Source of the DNA: Marsupella aquatica
Lineage: Eukaryota > Marchantiophyta
DNA length: 64,000 nt
Reading direction: 5' to 3'
Assembly: GCA_973895155.1 (NCBI GenBank)
Contig: OZ316897.1
Location: 18,476,001-18,540,000, forward strand
The notes under the pieces are model-generated. The model was not told the origin of the DNA. It saw only the letters and a program-made list of their open reading frames with translations, and made no database searches. Position 1 is the first letter of the stretch. Every line of letters starts with the position of its first letter. The translations under genes were made by a program, and so were the position numbers. Positions 13,901-24,226 of this stretch are shown here, piece by piece.

Positions 13901-14985
13901 TTGATTCAAGCTACTAGTGAACTATTGGAAAGCTTTACTCATTTCGGATATGTTGCAGTGAATATTCACAAAGAGAAAAGCAGGCAGCAGATTCTCCAGT
14001 AGGAGTATGTGCTGTTGGAAAAGGCTGAGCGAGGAATATACCAGAAGTGTATTCTGTGATAGAAATTCCAGACAAGGAGATTTCAGTGTCGTCAACAATA
14101 TGAAGCCAGTGACACGATTAGTAGGATGAACAGAATGAGAGTGGAACCCAAGTTTCGAGATGAAGTGAACCAAGAACCAACTGTGCGCGCCGAGGCGAAG
14201 CACTTTCAAACTATTCACCAGGCGGCAGTAGTTAAACCAGCAACTTTCTGTAGTTTGGAATAACTGTTAGCAAGATTCCTTTCGCCTCCTCTAGTAATGT
14301 ATATGGCTTCTAGGAAACTCTTAATATTCAAAATGCAATATAGAATCCACCCGGATAAGCATGTTGCAGCTTGTTGCAGTTTAAATTACACTTTCTCAGA
14401 AAATGAGCATTGAATACAATGGATCATGGAACAGATACAGCTACAGGGACCATAATATATGTCATGACTTCAGAGAATCGTGCACACTGCACACTTAACG
14501 ATGAAAAATGAAAGCGACACCAAATGATTTTCTAATCAACCGTCAACAGTAAATTGAGTTCCAGTGGCAAAATATGGGTCTCCGTAGAAATATAGTCGTA
14601 TGTGACAGCTATTGTTGAATCCTAAATCAGCAAGTATAGTACTAGTCAAGTATCACAGCTGCTGCTGTCACACAACCAGCTTGATACTTTGAAGTGGCTG
14701 GATCGCGTGCTGCATCTATTCTGTACAGGTAGCACTCAACGCGTCAATCATACAAGCAGGTTGATACATTGAAGTAGATGGACCATGTGCTGCACCTTCC
14801 TTTGGCCCCAATTTAGAAATGGGTTTTACGAACGGTTTCACGGATAGTGTCAAGGCTCTATGTGAGCAGATCGATGGCTACATTGTCTGGAGAAGATTTG
14901 TTGGCATGCTTTTAAGGAGTCCTCGACGATTGCGTATCGCAGACAAAACGCTGTCATGGTATCCAGGTCCTCGAGCAATTAGATT
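10903..14985. other. No gene recognised
   Basis: Scattered open frames up to 151 codons on both strands (for example 10926-11381 on the minus strand) with no recognisable domain. A short similarity (GTGGAGAGAGGGGA-CAGAG) links about 10577 and 12237, suggesting old duplication. Nothing else is supported. Confidence 0.45.
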
Positions 14986-16328
14986 GTGACAGTAGAATGC
15001 GGCCTGTCAAGAGAAGCTCATCAGAAACAATTTGTGTTCAACAAACGGTCACCGCTACAAACGGGAAAAGTTTTCAAAAGAGCCATAAAAGTGAGATTAA
15101 GCAATGCAATGTACGTTCCAAATCACGAGGAGAACTACTCTACACCTGCTTGGTTAAAAGTTGAGTTAGGAGCAAGTGATCACAAGAGCAGAGCAACAAT
15201 CAAACCAAAGATCAATCCACAATCACCTTCTCCTCCAAAACATGACACGCCTGAGCATGCGGCGCCACTGGCTGGGGCCATGGGAGCGCCCGACATGCGT
15301 GCCGGTAGTGGTCGTGCCAGTAGTGGGGTGCGCGGCCCCATGGGCAGCTCCGCCTCCCCTGTAGAACCTGCGTCGCATGTTAAGCCTGAGCCTAGTGAAT
15401 GGATTCATACTCGCAGCTCTAAACTCCTGTTCCTACCTCCTCTAGCTCTCAAATTCGTGGAGTTTTCTCGTGACCTCTGTAGCTCTACAGACTGCTGTAG
15501 CTATCATTGAATTGCTACGATCGTCGAGGCCTTTCTGTAGCTATTTTGTTGAATTGCTGTGACAGTCGACACCTTCATTCCAGCTTCTCTCGAGACGAAG
15601 CGAGGGAGTGAGTGAGGAGTGACAGAAACAAGACTCGACTATTATCACTCTCATCACTCCAACCCACAAACATAGCTTAGGAGCACACGACCCCCAGGAG
15701 AGGGTTCCATGACCAACCCTCGGGGCGCCCTTCCCCTAAACAAACAGGACGGACTCTGACGAGAGGCCGGTGATACCGAGTCAGCTGGGTTCCGACATCG
15801 ACGGCCTACTGATGAATGTCAGATCGAGAGCGCGTCGGAGACCGTCGATCCCCACCAGCGCCTGACTAGGGTTCAGTCTGTCAGCTGGGATTAACACATG
15901 TCGGGTTTCAACCTCGTCTGAAATAATGACATGACGGGATTACGTGCGAGTCATGTGAGTCCACCTGGAGGGTTCATTTAGGGCCGGGTAGCGGTGCCGT
16001 GCCTAATCCCGAACCGGGTGATGAGGATTATCCAGTTCGGCAAAGAGACAAAGACAGGCAAGTCACGCATGACCGTCCCTGTGCATCAATGTCTTGTCGT
16101 CTCTCGAATGCATGCAGGCGTGCCTGGCTGGAACGGGCATCGAAGCTCACACGTGGCATGCTTGGTCATCCAGTGTCAGAACTGGCTTGCTTTAGTGACG
16201 TGGAGTACGTCAGCCGGCTCTTGGCCCTCTGGAGTCTGGCCCTTCGCCAGTTCGCCTGGATATGTGTTTGGTGGCCAATTTATTTTATTTTAATATGGGA
16301 ATTGAGGGTGTACTTTTTCCCAAACTAA
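14986..16328. other. GC-richer segment with overlapping open frames
   Basis: From about 15230 to 16250 the base composition is noticeably GC-richer than its neighbours. Open frames overlap on both strands (14986-15510 and two nested frames at 15994-16328), typical of chance openness in GC-rich DNA. No domain was recognised. Two related CTGTAGCTAT...TTGAATTGCT stretches (about 15493 and 15536) suggest a decayed repeat or transposon-leader sequence. Confidence 0.35.
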
Positions 16329-18213
16329 AACCCAGATGGACCTCGAGGGTGCCTATGAAACCTGGAGGGACTGGGAAAACTTGGATGGGCTTGCTCAGGG
16401 TGTTGAAAGCTACTAGGATATAAATATTTACACTTTTGAGTGTGACCCACATATGGTCTGCTTACACTGTGGAGCCTGTTTTGGTTGTGGAATGAGTACT
16501 CTGGGTCACCCGGAGTACTTCTAATATAATTTGTGGATTGAATTACCTGGTGTTGGTCATGGGTGGTAGGGTAGGGTCTCCTTGGTGGGTTGATGGCCTT
16601 GAATCTGAACAATGTGGACATCATGCCATTACTTGCATGATGCAACCATATGTTCAGAGCATATTGATTTCGTCCCTCTACAATGCATTCCAATTGCAAG
16701 TTGGCTGACCTCAAGCTGGATGGACATGTCCAGAATTGCAATCTACACATGTGGTTTACAATCCTGCAAAAAAAATATTGCATGGTATGTTTACAGAACT
16801 TGAAATGGAGAGGAAAAAACTTAGCTCTCACATAATTTCAAGGTTTTATTGACAACACTGTTGGATGGCCTGAAATGGGACGTCTAAGGGATGTCTATAC
16901 TTTCCCTCCCACCTTGCCAGTATTTTTGGAAGTTAGGGGTTTTTTATGATCCTTTTGGGGGTGGGGAAAAATATGTAGTTGGCCAGTAGTGATCCAGCAT
17001 CCCAAACTGCTCGCAGGGTTCTCACACATATATATAAAGGCCCCCATCATGTGCAACGTTTTGAAGGCCCAGACACCTAAAACTTAAGAAGAATTGCCAT
17101 TTTTACAGAAGCTGAACCCCCAGTAAAGTGCTTCATTTTGGCCCCTGTTGCTACTTTCATTCTGTTTGTTCCTGCTTTGTTTGGCCCATCTGATATCCCC
17201 CCTAATTTCCTCTGCATTATTTACCCAACATATTCTTTGGAGTGGATGGAGTTTTCCTCGTAGTTTGCTCCACTAGAGTCTTTTGGCTTTCCCTTGTCCG
17301 TATTTTGCTTTGCAACACATTATTGGCTCTTCACACTATTTTGCCCATATTCCGTACGGGATTCCGTAGAGTGACTGATTACCCGGGGAATAAATTGTAG
17401 ATATTTATCTTGACTCTATGCACGTAGAGTTGTCTAAGGGATATAGGCCAGATAATTATGGACTATCCTTAGTGTTTTGTTCTGAGAGGGGACGGGTTGG
17501 GAGAATAGGTTGGAGAGTGACAGATTTGGATATTTGAGTTTATTTCTCAATCAGGGTTAAGGTCAAATCCCTTCGCCACACTTTTGATTTAGAATTAGAG
17601 GAGCATAGCAGAATATGGATAGCTCAATCTAGATAATTGTTTTGTATTAATGAAGGGCTTTTACATATAGAATGATAATTTAGTAGTCTGTGGAAATCTT
17701 ACAACTATACATGATGGCTCAAATAACCTGTGCCATATAGGCGGTCAATAAATTAAAAGTTCAAATTTTATTTTATTTTTATAGGGCCAATTCAAGAGTC
17801 TTGAGCTAAGCTACTTATATAGGGTATTAGGACTCACGAGGAAGTGGGAGTTGCTTGCCATCTAGCGATAGTTGAACTTCCGGACCAAACATTGGTGGAG
17901 CTTGAGATCGGATAACCGCAAAAATAATACTGAGAAGTAAGGAAACAAAATCTGCTCAGCTTTGTGCTTGAATCCGTTTCGAATCAAGTGGTAGTAACGT
18001 CTGATTTTAAAGGTCTGACATGACCCAGGACATGACCCACATTAGAACTGTTTGAGAAGGCAAAAGCTTCTGGATTCTGGAGTAGGAAGTTCATGAGAAC
18101 TCATGGAGTTACTTTGGGAATTATTTATATTCGTCAGAATTCCAAAATTCTTGGTTTTTCTGGCCATAGGAACGTTTGGTGATGAAACTTTAGTCTCGAA
18201 ATCTATTTACTTG
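16329..18213. other. No gene recognised
   Basis: The longest open frame (16325-16831, minus) has no recognisable domain and is overlapped by others. AT-rich intergenic DNA with no assigned element. Confidence 0.45.
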
Positions 18214-18412
18214 ACCAGCTTCGTATTTTCTTCAAGATTTTGCTTTACAATTGTAGGAATTGTCAACAGCATGGACAGCTAGGAATTGAACCAATGACCT
18301 CTAACCATATGACCTCCACTAGCTTTGTATTTTCTTCAAGATTTGTTTTATAATTGTTGGAATTGTCAACATGTATCAACTAACAGCATGGACCTAAGAA
18401 TTGAACCTATGA
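18214..18412. repeat. Tandem duplication, ~104 bp period
   Basis: Two copies, about 18214-18297 and 18318-18412, share GTATTTTCTTCAAGATTT, a GGAATTGTCAAC block, AACAGCATGGAC and AGAATTGAACC. The second copy has a short extra segment (ATGTATCAACT). The end of each unit carries a tRNA-like B-box motif on the minus strand, which ties the array to the SINE-like fragments that follow. Confidence 0.7.
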
Positions 18413-18548
18413 TCTCCCGTGTACATTGTAATGCTGACCAACTAAGAATTGAACCTATGACCTCCTGTGTACATTCTAGTGCTCTACCATTGAGCTACAG
18501 GCCGACCTCCTGTGTACATTGTAAAGCTCTACCATTGAGCTACAGGCC
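18398..18548 (-). repeat. tRNA-derived SINE-like fragments
   Basis: On the minus strand, 18481-18503 and 18526-18548 are identical and read as a tRNA 5' half: GGCCTGT, then an A-box-like TAGCTCAATGGTAGAGC. Their period is 45 bp. B-box-like GGTTCAATTC motifs on the same strand lie at 18446-18455, 18398-18407 and 18283-18292. The spacing from A box to B box (18497 to 18446) fits a tRNA of normal size. The acceptor arm pairs poorly and the anticodon stem does not close, so this is not a working tRNA gene; a decayed, internally duplicated SINE head is the best reading. Confidence 0.6.
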
Positions 18549-19574
18549 TTCACACCTGTATCCATTACCAAATTGGAGTGTGTTTTATTTCCAACAGCCA
18601 CGCCTCTCAGATGTTCAGAGCTCCACATATGCTAGTCATTCGAACGATCCTATCTGCGTACTGACTAGCTAGCTATCGCAAAGCTTTAACATATTGTGTG
18701 AAGGAGTAAGTCAGACCTATATGTCTGTCAACAGGAGCCCATGTTTTGTGTTATCAGTCAGTCTTTCTTCCAAGTTGCCGTGTAAGCATGTGCACTTTGC
18801 TTTTTTGTCTTCAGTCAGTCTTTGCCTCAAATTACTTGCTGAATTAATACTAGTATCCCGTCTAGTATATAAGGAGCTCACGAAGCCATTTCTCCCCCGC
18901 ATCACTTCAGATTGTATGTTTTTTTCTTGCTTTTGAGGTCCTCTTCTCGTTTCCCTTCGTATCTGGCAGGGCATGTCCGCTGTTCCCCCAGTTTGGCTTT
19001 GATTCTTCTTGAACTGAGGAAATTAGTACCATCAACGGGACCAGTTATTGATTTAAGAGGTGAGTTTTTCTGCAATACTGATAATTTGTCTTCCTCTCGA
19101 GCTGGAGTTTTCACTTCCCTAGACCGACCCCTCGATATAGTGTTGTAGATCCATAATAGTTGTTGGCCTGTTGTATTGAGGAGCTAGCTGGCGGTATGAA
19201 GTTTAATTGTGATATAGCTGGGGTAGACTGGTCTTAATTTGTTGTCCTATTGCAGAGGACATCTTATTTCTCCTTGTTGTTCTTTTAAGTTTTTGTTACC
19301 ATGCAGTGATTTATTGATTCTTAGTTTTTCAGCTTAATTAGTTCTTGCAAAGGTGTGGGCTTACATCAATCTCTGTTATGTGATTACTTACACACACACA
19401 TCCACACATCGAAAAGTCTAAATAATAACCATAGCCGATCAAAGCTGTTGCATTTCTTTATCATTGTCTGTGAAATAAAAAGATCTGGTCATCGATTTGC
19501 ATGATCTAATCGGGGATCTAATTAATGCGTTGCTGTGTCTCACAAGGTTAATTTTACAGGAATTCCATTTAAAT
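18549..19574. other. Upstream of the F-box relic; no gene recognised
   Basis: Short overlapping open frames on both strands. A small CA-rich microsatellite lies near 19391. May contain promoter or 5'-leader sequence of the F-box relic, but no element can be named. Confidence 0.4.
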
Positions 19575-20579
19575 ATGAATCCTCAAGGAGAGCCTTTTCT
19601 TTTGGAAGAAACTTTTCCTGGTATTCCTAATGACGTCACCTTTGCACACATCCCCACAAAGCTGCCGTGGTCAGATCTCAATAACCTTTTATGCGTCAGT
19701 ACAAGCTGGAAGCAGGCAATTGAGAGTCGCGAGGCGTATGATTGGAGGGTCCTTTCAGGATCAACAGAGACGCTTGTGGGCTTCTGTCACAAACGAAGTA
19801 AGGATGGGGGTACAATGTCCCTATATTCCCCCAGAGAGAAAGCATTTTATGAGCTCCCTCGGTTCCCATTTCGTGACGAAATTCCACCATTCTCCCAAAT
19901 CGTTTCAAGAAATGGTAGAATTTTTGTCTTAGTACGTGCAAGGAAGGATCAGGGGGCTATCAAAGAGGCTGTTGACGGTAAACTTATATTGGTGTTGGAT
20001 GTGGCTGGGAAGAGGCACTGGGAACTGGCAAGCGCCCAATTTCAAAATTATTTTCCTTCGTGTGGAGCGGAAAAATCGGAGAAAAATTGCGTTGGATGTG
20101 GTGTGGCCGTGGGAGATGAGGTTTTTTGGCGGGTAGGATATGAATATTGGTTTCAATCAACTTGGAAGGTGTACCATCCACTCAAGCGTGAATGGAGGAT
20201 ATGGTAGAGCCGTCTCAGATACCTTCAGTAGAGGAGATGCCCAAATCATATTTCCTTTTTGGAGGAAAATGTCATTACATAATTTCTTCTCAGATTTATG
20301 TTATGGATTGTGTTACCCAAATATGGAAACGTCAGCATTCAGTTTCAAGCCATGAAATTGGACCACAGGGATTTGAAGTGTTAGATCCGGTGTTCGTCCT
20401 TCCCGTAAATAATGAGCTTCTTGCAATAGTGCCACGGACAAAGGATAATTAAAAGTGATGGACACATCATTCTTCAAACCAGAGGTTTTGGAACCCAAAA
20501 CCGTCAGATTGTGTGGGAAGAAATATCACACTCTCTTGAATTTGAAGATACTATTTTCATGTTTCCTATCCAGTTGTGA
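19575..20579 (+). pseudogene. F-box/kelch-type protein, two frame breaks
   Basis: An ATG at 19575 opens an F-box-like N-terminus: a PWSDLNNLLCVSTSWKQAI segment at about residues 27-46 fits the second half of an F-box, the part that binds SKP1 in SCF ubiquitin ligases. A kelch/galactose-oxidase-like region follows, with NGRIFVL, a W.VYHPL..EWR blade and, later, YFLFGGK...IYVMD...W. The frame runs to about 20200 and shifts by -1. It then continues for about 80 codons (about 20208-20445) and shifts back to the original frame. It ends with a plausible C-terminus (GHIILQTRGFGTQ, EEISHSLEFED) at TGA 20577-20579. The overlaps at both breaks are far too short to be introns. The two shifts compensate, so either the locus is a recent pseudogene or the assembly has two indels. 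Without the breaks the product would be about 334 residues, normal for the family. Confidence 0.65.
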
Positions 20580-21702
20580 TCAATCGAATGATGGACCAAC
20601 TCCAGATCAGCATTATCATTTCAGGCCGATTAGTGTTCTATGGTTGTCCGGACTCTCAGGTTAGGTTCAGGATGTGACTTGACCTGTACCGTTAAATTAA
20701 CAGTACGTATAATTTAGTACGTACAGGCTACGCCATGATGGTGGCATAGTGGATGTATCGGCCTTGCGATACTAAGAGTCTCTTTCCACGAACTGGTGAT
20801 CCTTGCCCATTCTTCCCCAATAATGGGCACGAGCTTCATACCAGGATAGAGAGTTTTCACAGGTTCGTTTTATTTTGTATCTGAGTTATATAAAGACAAT
20901 TTGTAACACAATGTAAATGCCACTTCAATTACAACAACAATTCATGTCAAGTCTTGAGCAGTTGTAATCAAGTCAGCTGGTTAAACTTTTTTGTTCGATG
21001 AAAAAAGTGTGTGAGCTGTCACATACTCGTAGTTTGTAGGAGTAGAAAGACTAGTGGTGTTTGTCTCTGGCCGGATAGCGGGGGGATAATTAATCTTATA
21101 ATCTACATATATGCCGGGCTACATGCAATGGTCTCTATAGTCTATTGGCTTAAGTTGGCACAGCAAATGCAAAGATTAATCTTCATATGCTACGGTTCAA
21201 GATCGAGTTAAAAGGGTTGAGTGCTACCATGCATGCCTGGTGTATGAAAAAGGATTATGGAACTTCATCAAGTAGTCGGCCTCAGGGTTGAAGGGAAGAC
21301 TGATTTCTTGGCAGCCTGAAGGAACACCAATACAATGCCGCGTCCTTCTGCGTAAGGCACCCAGGTGGCGTTTTTAGGAAGAGGCCTATCAGTCGACTGC
21401 ATGCGCTAGCTCCTGGCTTCATAATGCGACAAGCAATGCAACGCTTCTTTTCTCCAGTGCAAACATGATGGGCCGGGGTTGAAGCGAGGGTTGAAGGGAA
21501 GGGGCAGCTGCTGACTGCCCTTCTGGTTTCCTGAAGTGAGAAAGCAAGCTAGTCCTATGTTTCGTGTAGCCAATGCGAACTGGATGGCCAGGTTGAAGGT
21601 ATGAGTTCCTTCATCTTAGAAATCCGTTGCCCTCCAACGAATCAGATCACTTCGAAGGATGTGGCACCAGGCTCCACCAACCAGATTGATACTCTTCTGT
21701 AG
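20580..21702. other. No gene recognised
   Basis: Short open frames only. The first part may hold 3' sequence of the F-box relic. Similar GGTTGAAGGGAAG phrases recur near 21285 and 21490, suggesting a worn local duplication. Confidence 0.4.
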
Positions 21703-21872
21703 GATATTTTTTCCCTCAACTGCTTCTGTATGAGCTACCAGTTTCCTCAAATCTATTTCTGCTGATCGGTCTTCTTAGAGAAACAACATTGCTGGAAGCG
21801 AAATCAGAAAAGACAACACAAGAGTTGAGTGAAACAATGGAGGATATTAATAATCTACAATATATGGAAAAG
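21703..21872 (+). other. Possible isolated coding exon (coiled-coil-like)
   Basis: A frame without its own early ATG is open from 21691 and reads a hydrophobic stretch (NLFLLIGLLRETTLLEAKSE), then a charged heptad-like segment (KTTQELSETMEDINNLQYMEK). It ends at a good donor (AAG|GTAAAG at 21873). An acceptor-like CTGTAG precedes 21703. About 40 bp after the donor, ACAG precedes a further short in-frame stretch (KSEVTTDSLLPF). I recognise no family and cannot find the rest of a gene, so this may be a fragment or chance. Confidence 0.25.
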
Positions 21873-22576
21873 GTAAAGGGTGTGGCGAAATAATTTCTGG
21901 TCGGGAATATTAGTACAGAAGTCTGAAGTGACCACCGATTCACTGCTGCCATTCTTAAGGTGGTTTAAGTTAGGCTAGAATTCATTTACTAGATATATGG
22001 TGCTGGAAGTTATGGTTAACGAATTAATCGCTTCTTTCAGTCAAAGGGGCGTAGGCGGGGTTGAATAGAAGAAAATGGGTCCTACGGGCCAATTCATCTG
22101 CAAGCTTCCAGTGCTGCTTTCTCTTCCAGTGCTGGTGTCTGGCAACTGAGGGCAATGGGTTCAAGGGAATATTAATAACTCTTTCCATTGCACTTGCCTG
22201 CTATCAACTGGTTGCTAGCTACACAAACCCTTATGGAGCTGTGATCGTGCCTAATAGTAAATGTAATCGAAAATTTTCCCAAGCCCTGAAGGATGCCCTT
22301 TCTTTATCTCATCCACTATGGAAACCTTTGGACTTAGCCAAGCTAGGTTAGTACTCCATCCGTATGTTGTGCAGGACAATTTCATGCATAAATTATGTCA
22401 AGCAGTATATATACTCATTTTGTGATGTCAAAGATGGAGCCTATCGCTATTTGTTTATAATAATAATCGGGATATAATTAATAAAATACTCAATCACCAT
22501 TGGTTGTAAGGATGAGGGTTATTTTGTGCTCAAACGGCCATAATCACGTACCCAAAATGGCCCCCAATTCCTCACA
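21873..22576. other. Unrecognised open frame 22061-22351
   Basis: A 96-codon frame beginning at a non-ATG codon contains a hydrophobic segment (GILITLSIALACYQLV) but matches no family I know. It could belong with the preceding exon-like stretch. Support is weak. Confidence 0.2.
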
Positions 22577-22694
22577 GTAATTAAGTCCCACCTAGTTCCC
22601 CGGTTCCCGGTCTGACCAAGAAAGCATGGATTGGTGGTCATTCGGGGCAGCTTTCTTTTGCTCAGGCCGGGGAAACTAGGTGGGAGTTAATTAC
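22577..22694. repeat. Short foldback element
   Basis: Arm 22577-22603 (GTAATTAAGTCCCACCTAG...) is the near-perfect reverse complement of 22667-22694, with one inserted A and one mismatch in about 27 bp. Inside, AAGAAAGC near 22618 pairs with GCTTTCTT near 22650, extending the hairpin. A palindromic MITE fragment or a transcribed hairpin are both possible; the flanks show no open frame. Confidence 0.7.
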
Positions 22695-24174
22695 AATGGA
22701 CCGGGTTTTGCACCACAGTTAGGAGCCTGATACCCGGTCTTCCTCTACTATTTGTACTAAGGGACACAGTTTACTAGGAATTGAAGGTTTTGGGACCAGA
22801 GCCAAGCTGAAAAATATAACCATTGGTAGAGATCTAGTTTACACACATCCTAAGTATTCACCGCGCGCGTCAGAGCATCCTTGAAGAATTAGAGAAGCTT
22901 GAGACGAATGAAGTGTTTAGGAGTGGACTTAAGGTACCTGAAGATTCATATATTTCACAGCATCAAGGTGCAGGTGCTGCTCAGGGGAGACATGATACGT
23001 GCCACGATGGCCACACTCATCGGCAAGATGTGGGGGAGTATTTTTGTAAGAAATTAAATAAAAGACGACCCACAAAATATGACACTAATCATGAGTGATG
23101 TCTTGATGTCCACGGGAGTGAGTTTGTATTAGACCGACTAGTAAAACCTAGCTTCAGGTAAAGGAATCATTCAGGACGTCAGTTAGGTACGGTTTAGGGT
23201 CGAGCATATCAAAGCCCCGGAGCAATTTGTTGCGTGTCGGTGTAACTGGTCCTTAATTTCGATGAAGAATTAATCCGTGAGGAGTATAGTGCATGATACA
23301 TATCAACACTGAGACAAGGTTGAAACAACTTTCACGTGTTTAAGTTCACTCTACCGTGGTCACCAAGTAAAATTCCAAGATATTAGATCATTTAGGTCAA
23401 CTATAAAGTTGCTTCAATACACATAATTATGACTTCAGAGGGTGAACAGCTAATTATCCAACACATAGGGTGACTTTTGCCCGCAGACCTAAATTACACG
23501 TACAAGACTATTTTACAGGGCAATCTTAACAGCAGTGTTCAGACGGGAATTGGTGGACTCACCTACAAACACTAAAACTGCCCGTAAATCTTCAACCAGA
23601 GCATCCCAGTATGTTCTGTAGTAATTTCCTGAGGATGCTTTTGGGGACTTTTGAGAGGAACAAGGATCTTGTATTGTTTACTGTATGTAGACTGTTAGGT
23701 AATGATTCATGCATCATTACCCATTTAGAATTCCTTGACACGATATTGTAGCCCAAATTGATGCTCTGGTTTGTAGGTGAGTCCACCAATTCCCATGTTG
23801 GCATGTGACAGTTTTACCTTGTGACATGATGTGGGATTGATAGAGATATTCATGGAGAATTGGCAAACAAGAAGTATTAAATTATTTTCAGGACCCCATC
23901 GAGTCCCTCAAGACTATCTTGACAGTGTTCATAGGTAGAACTCAGGGCGCGCCCATGGAGTCTCTAATGCTCTCGACGCTCTGTGAAATCAATTGTCGTA
24001 ACAATCCAGGCAAGTTTACTATGGAGTCTCTTAGTGCTGAGCACAACGATGGCATGCCTCATCATGTGGAGTCCCTGGCGCATTTGTGAATCTCGTATCA
24101 GGGATCGAGCTACTCTGATTGACCACTTAATGCTGTGGATCCAATTTGTCTTTGAGTCCTTTGAGTTCTTTGAG
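22695..24174. other. No gene recognised
   Basis: Short open frames on both strands (at most 70 codons) with no recognisable product. Confidence 0.45.
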
Positions 24175-24226
24175 TCCCAAAGAATTCAGGACAAATTTGT
24201 CCATGGAGTCCTGAATTCTTTTGGGA
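24175..24226. repeat. Nested palindrome / perfect-stem hairpin
   Basis: Arm 24175-24192 (TCCCAAAGAATTCAGGAC) is the reverse complement of 24208-24226 apart from one extra T. The loop contains the smaller palindrome GGACAAATTTGTCC. The surrounding 300 bp repeats ATGGAGTC several times. Confidence 0.7.

Noticed and set aside
15223-15408. Pro/Gly/Arg-rich frames in the GC-rich segment
   Set aside because: Openness on both strands at once is explained by base composition; no domain or splice support.
18442-18503. Functional tRNA gene on the minus strand
   Set aside because: A and B boxes are present, but the acceptor and anticodon stems do not pair properly; treated as a SINE fragment.
18325-18672. 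115-codon frame with IEPM and LSYRP repeats
   Set aside because: It is the antisense reading of tRNA-like repeats, not a protein.
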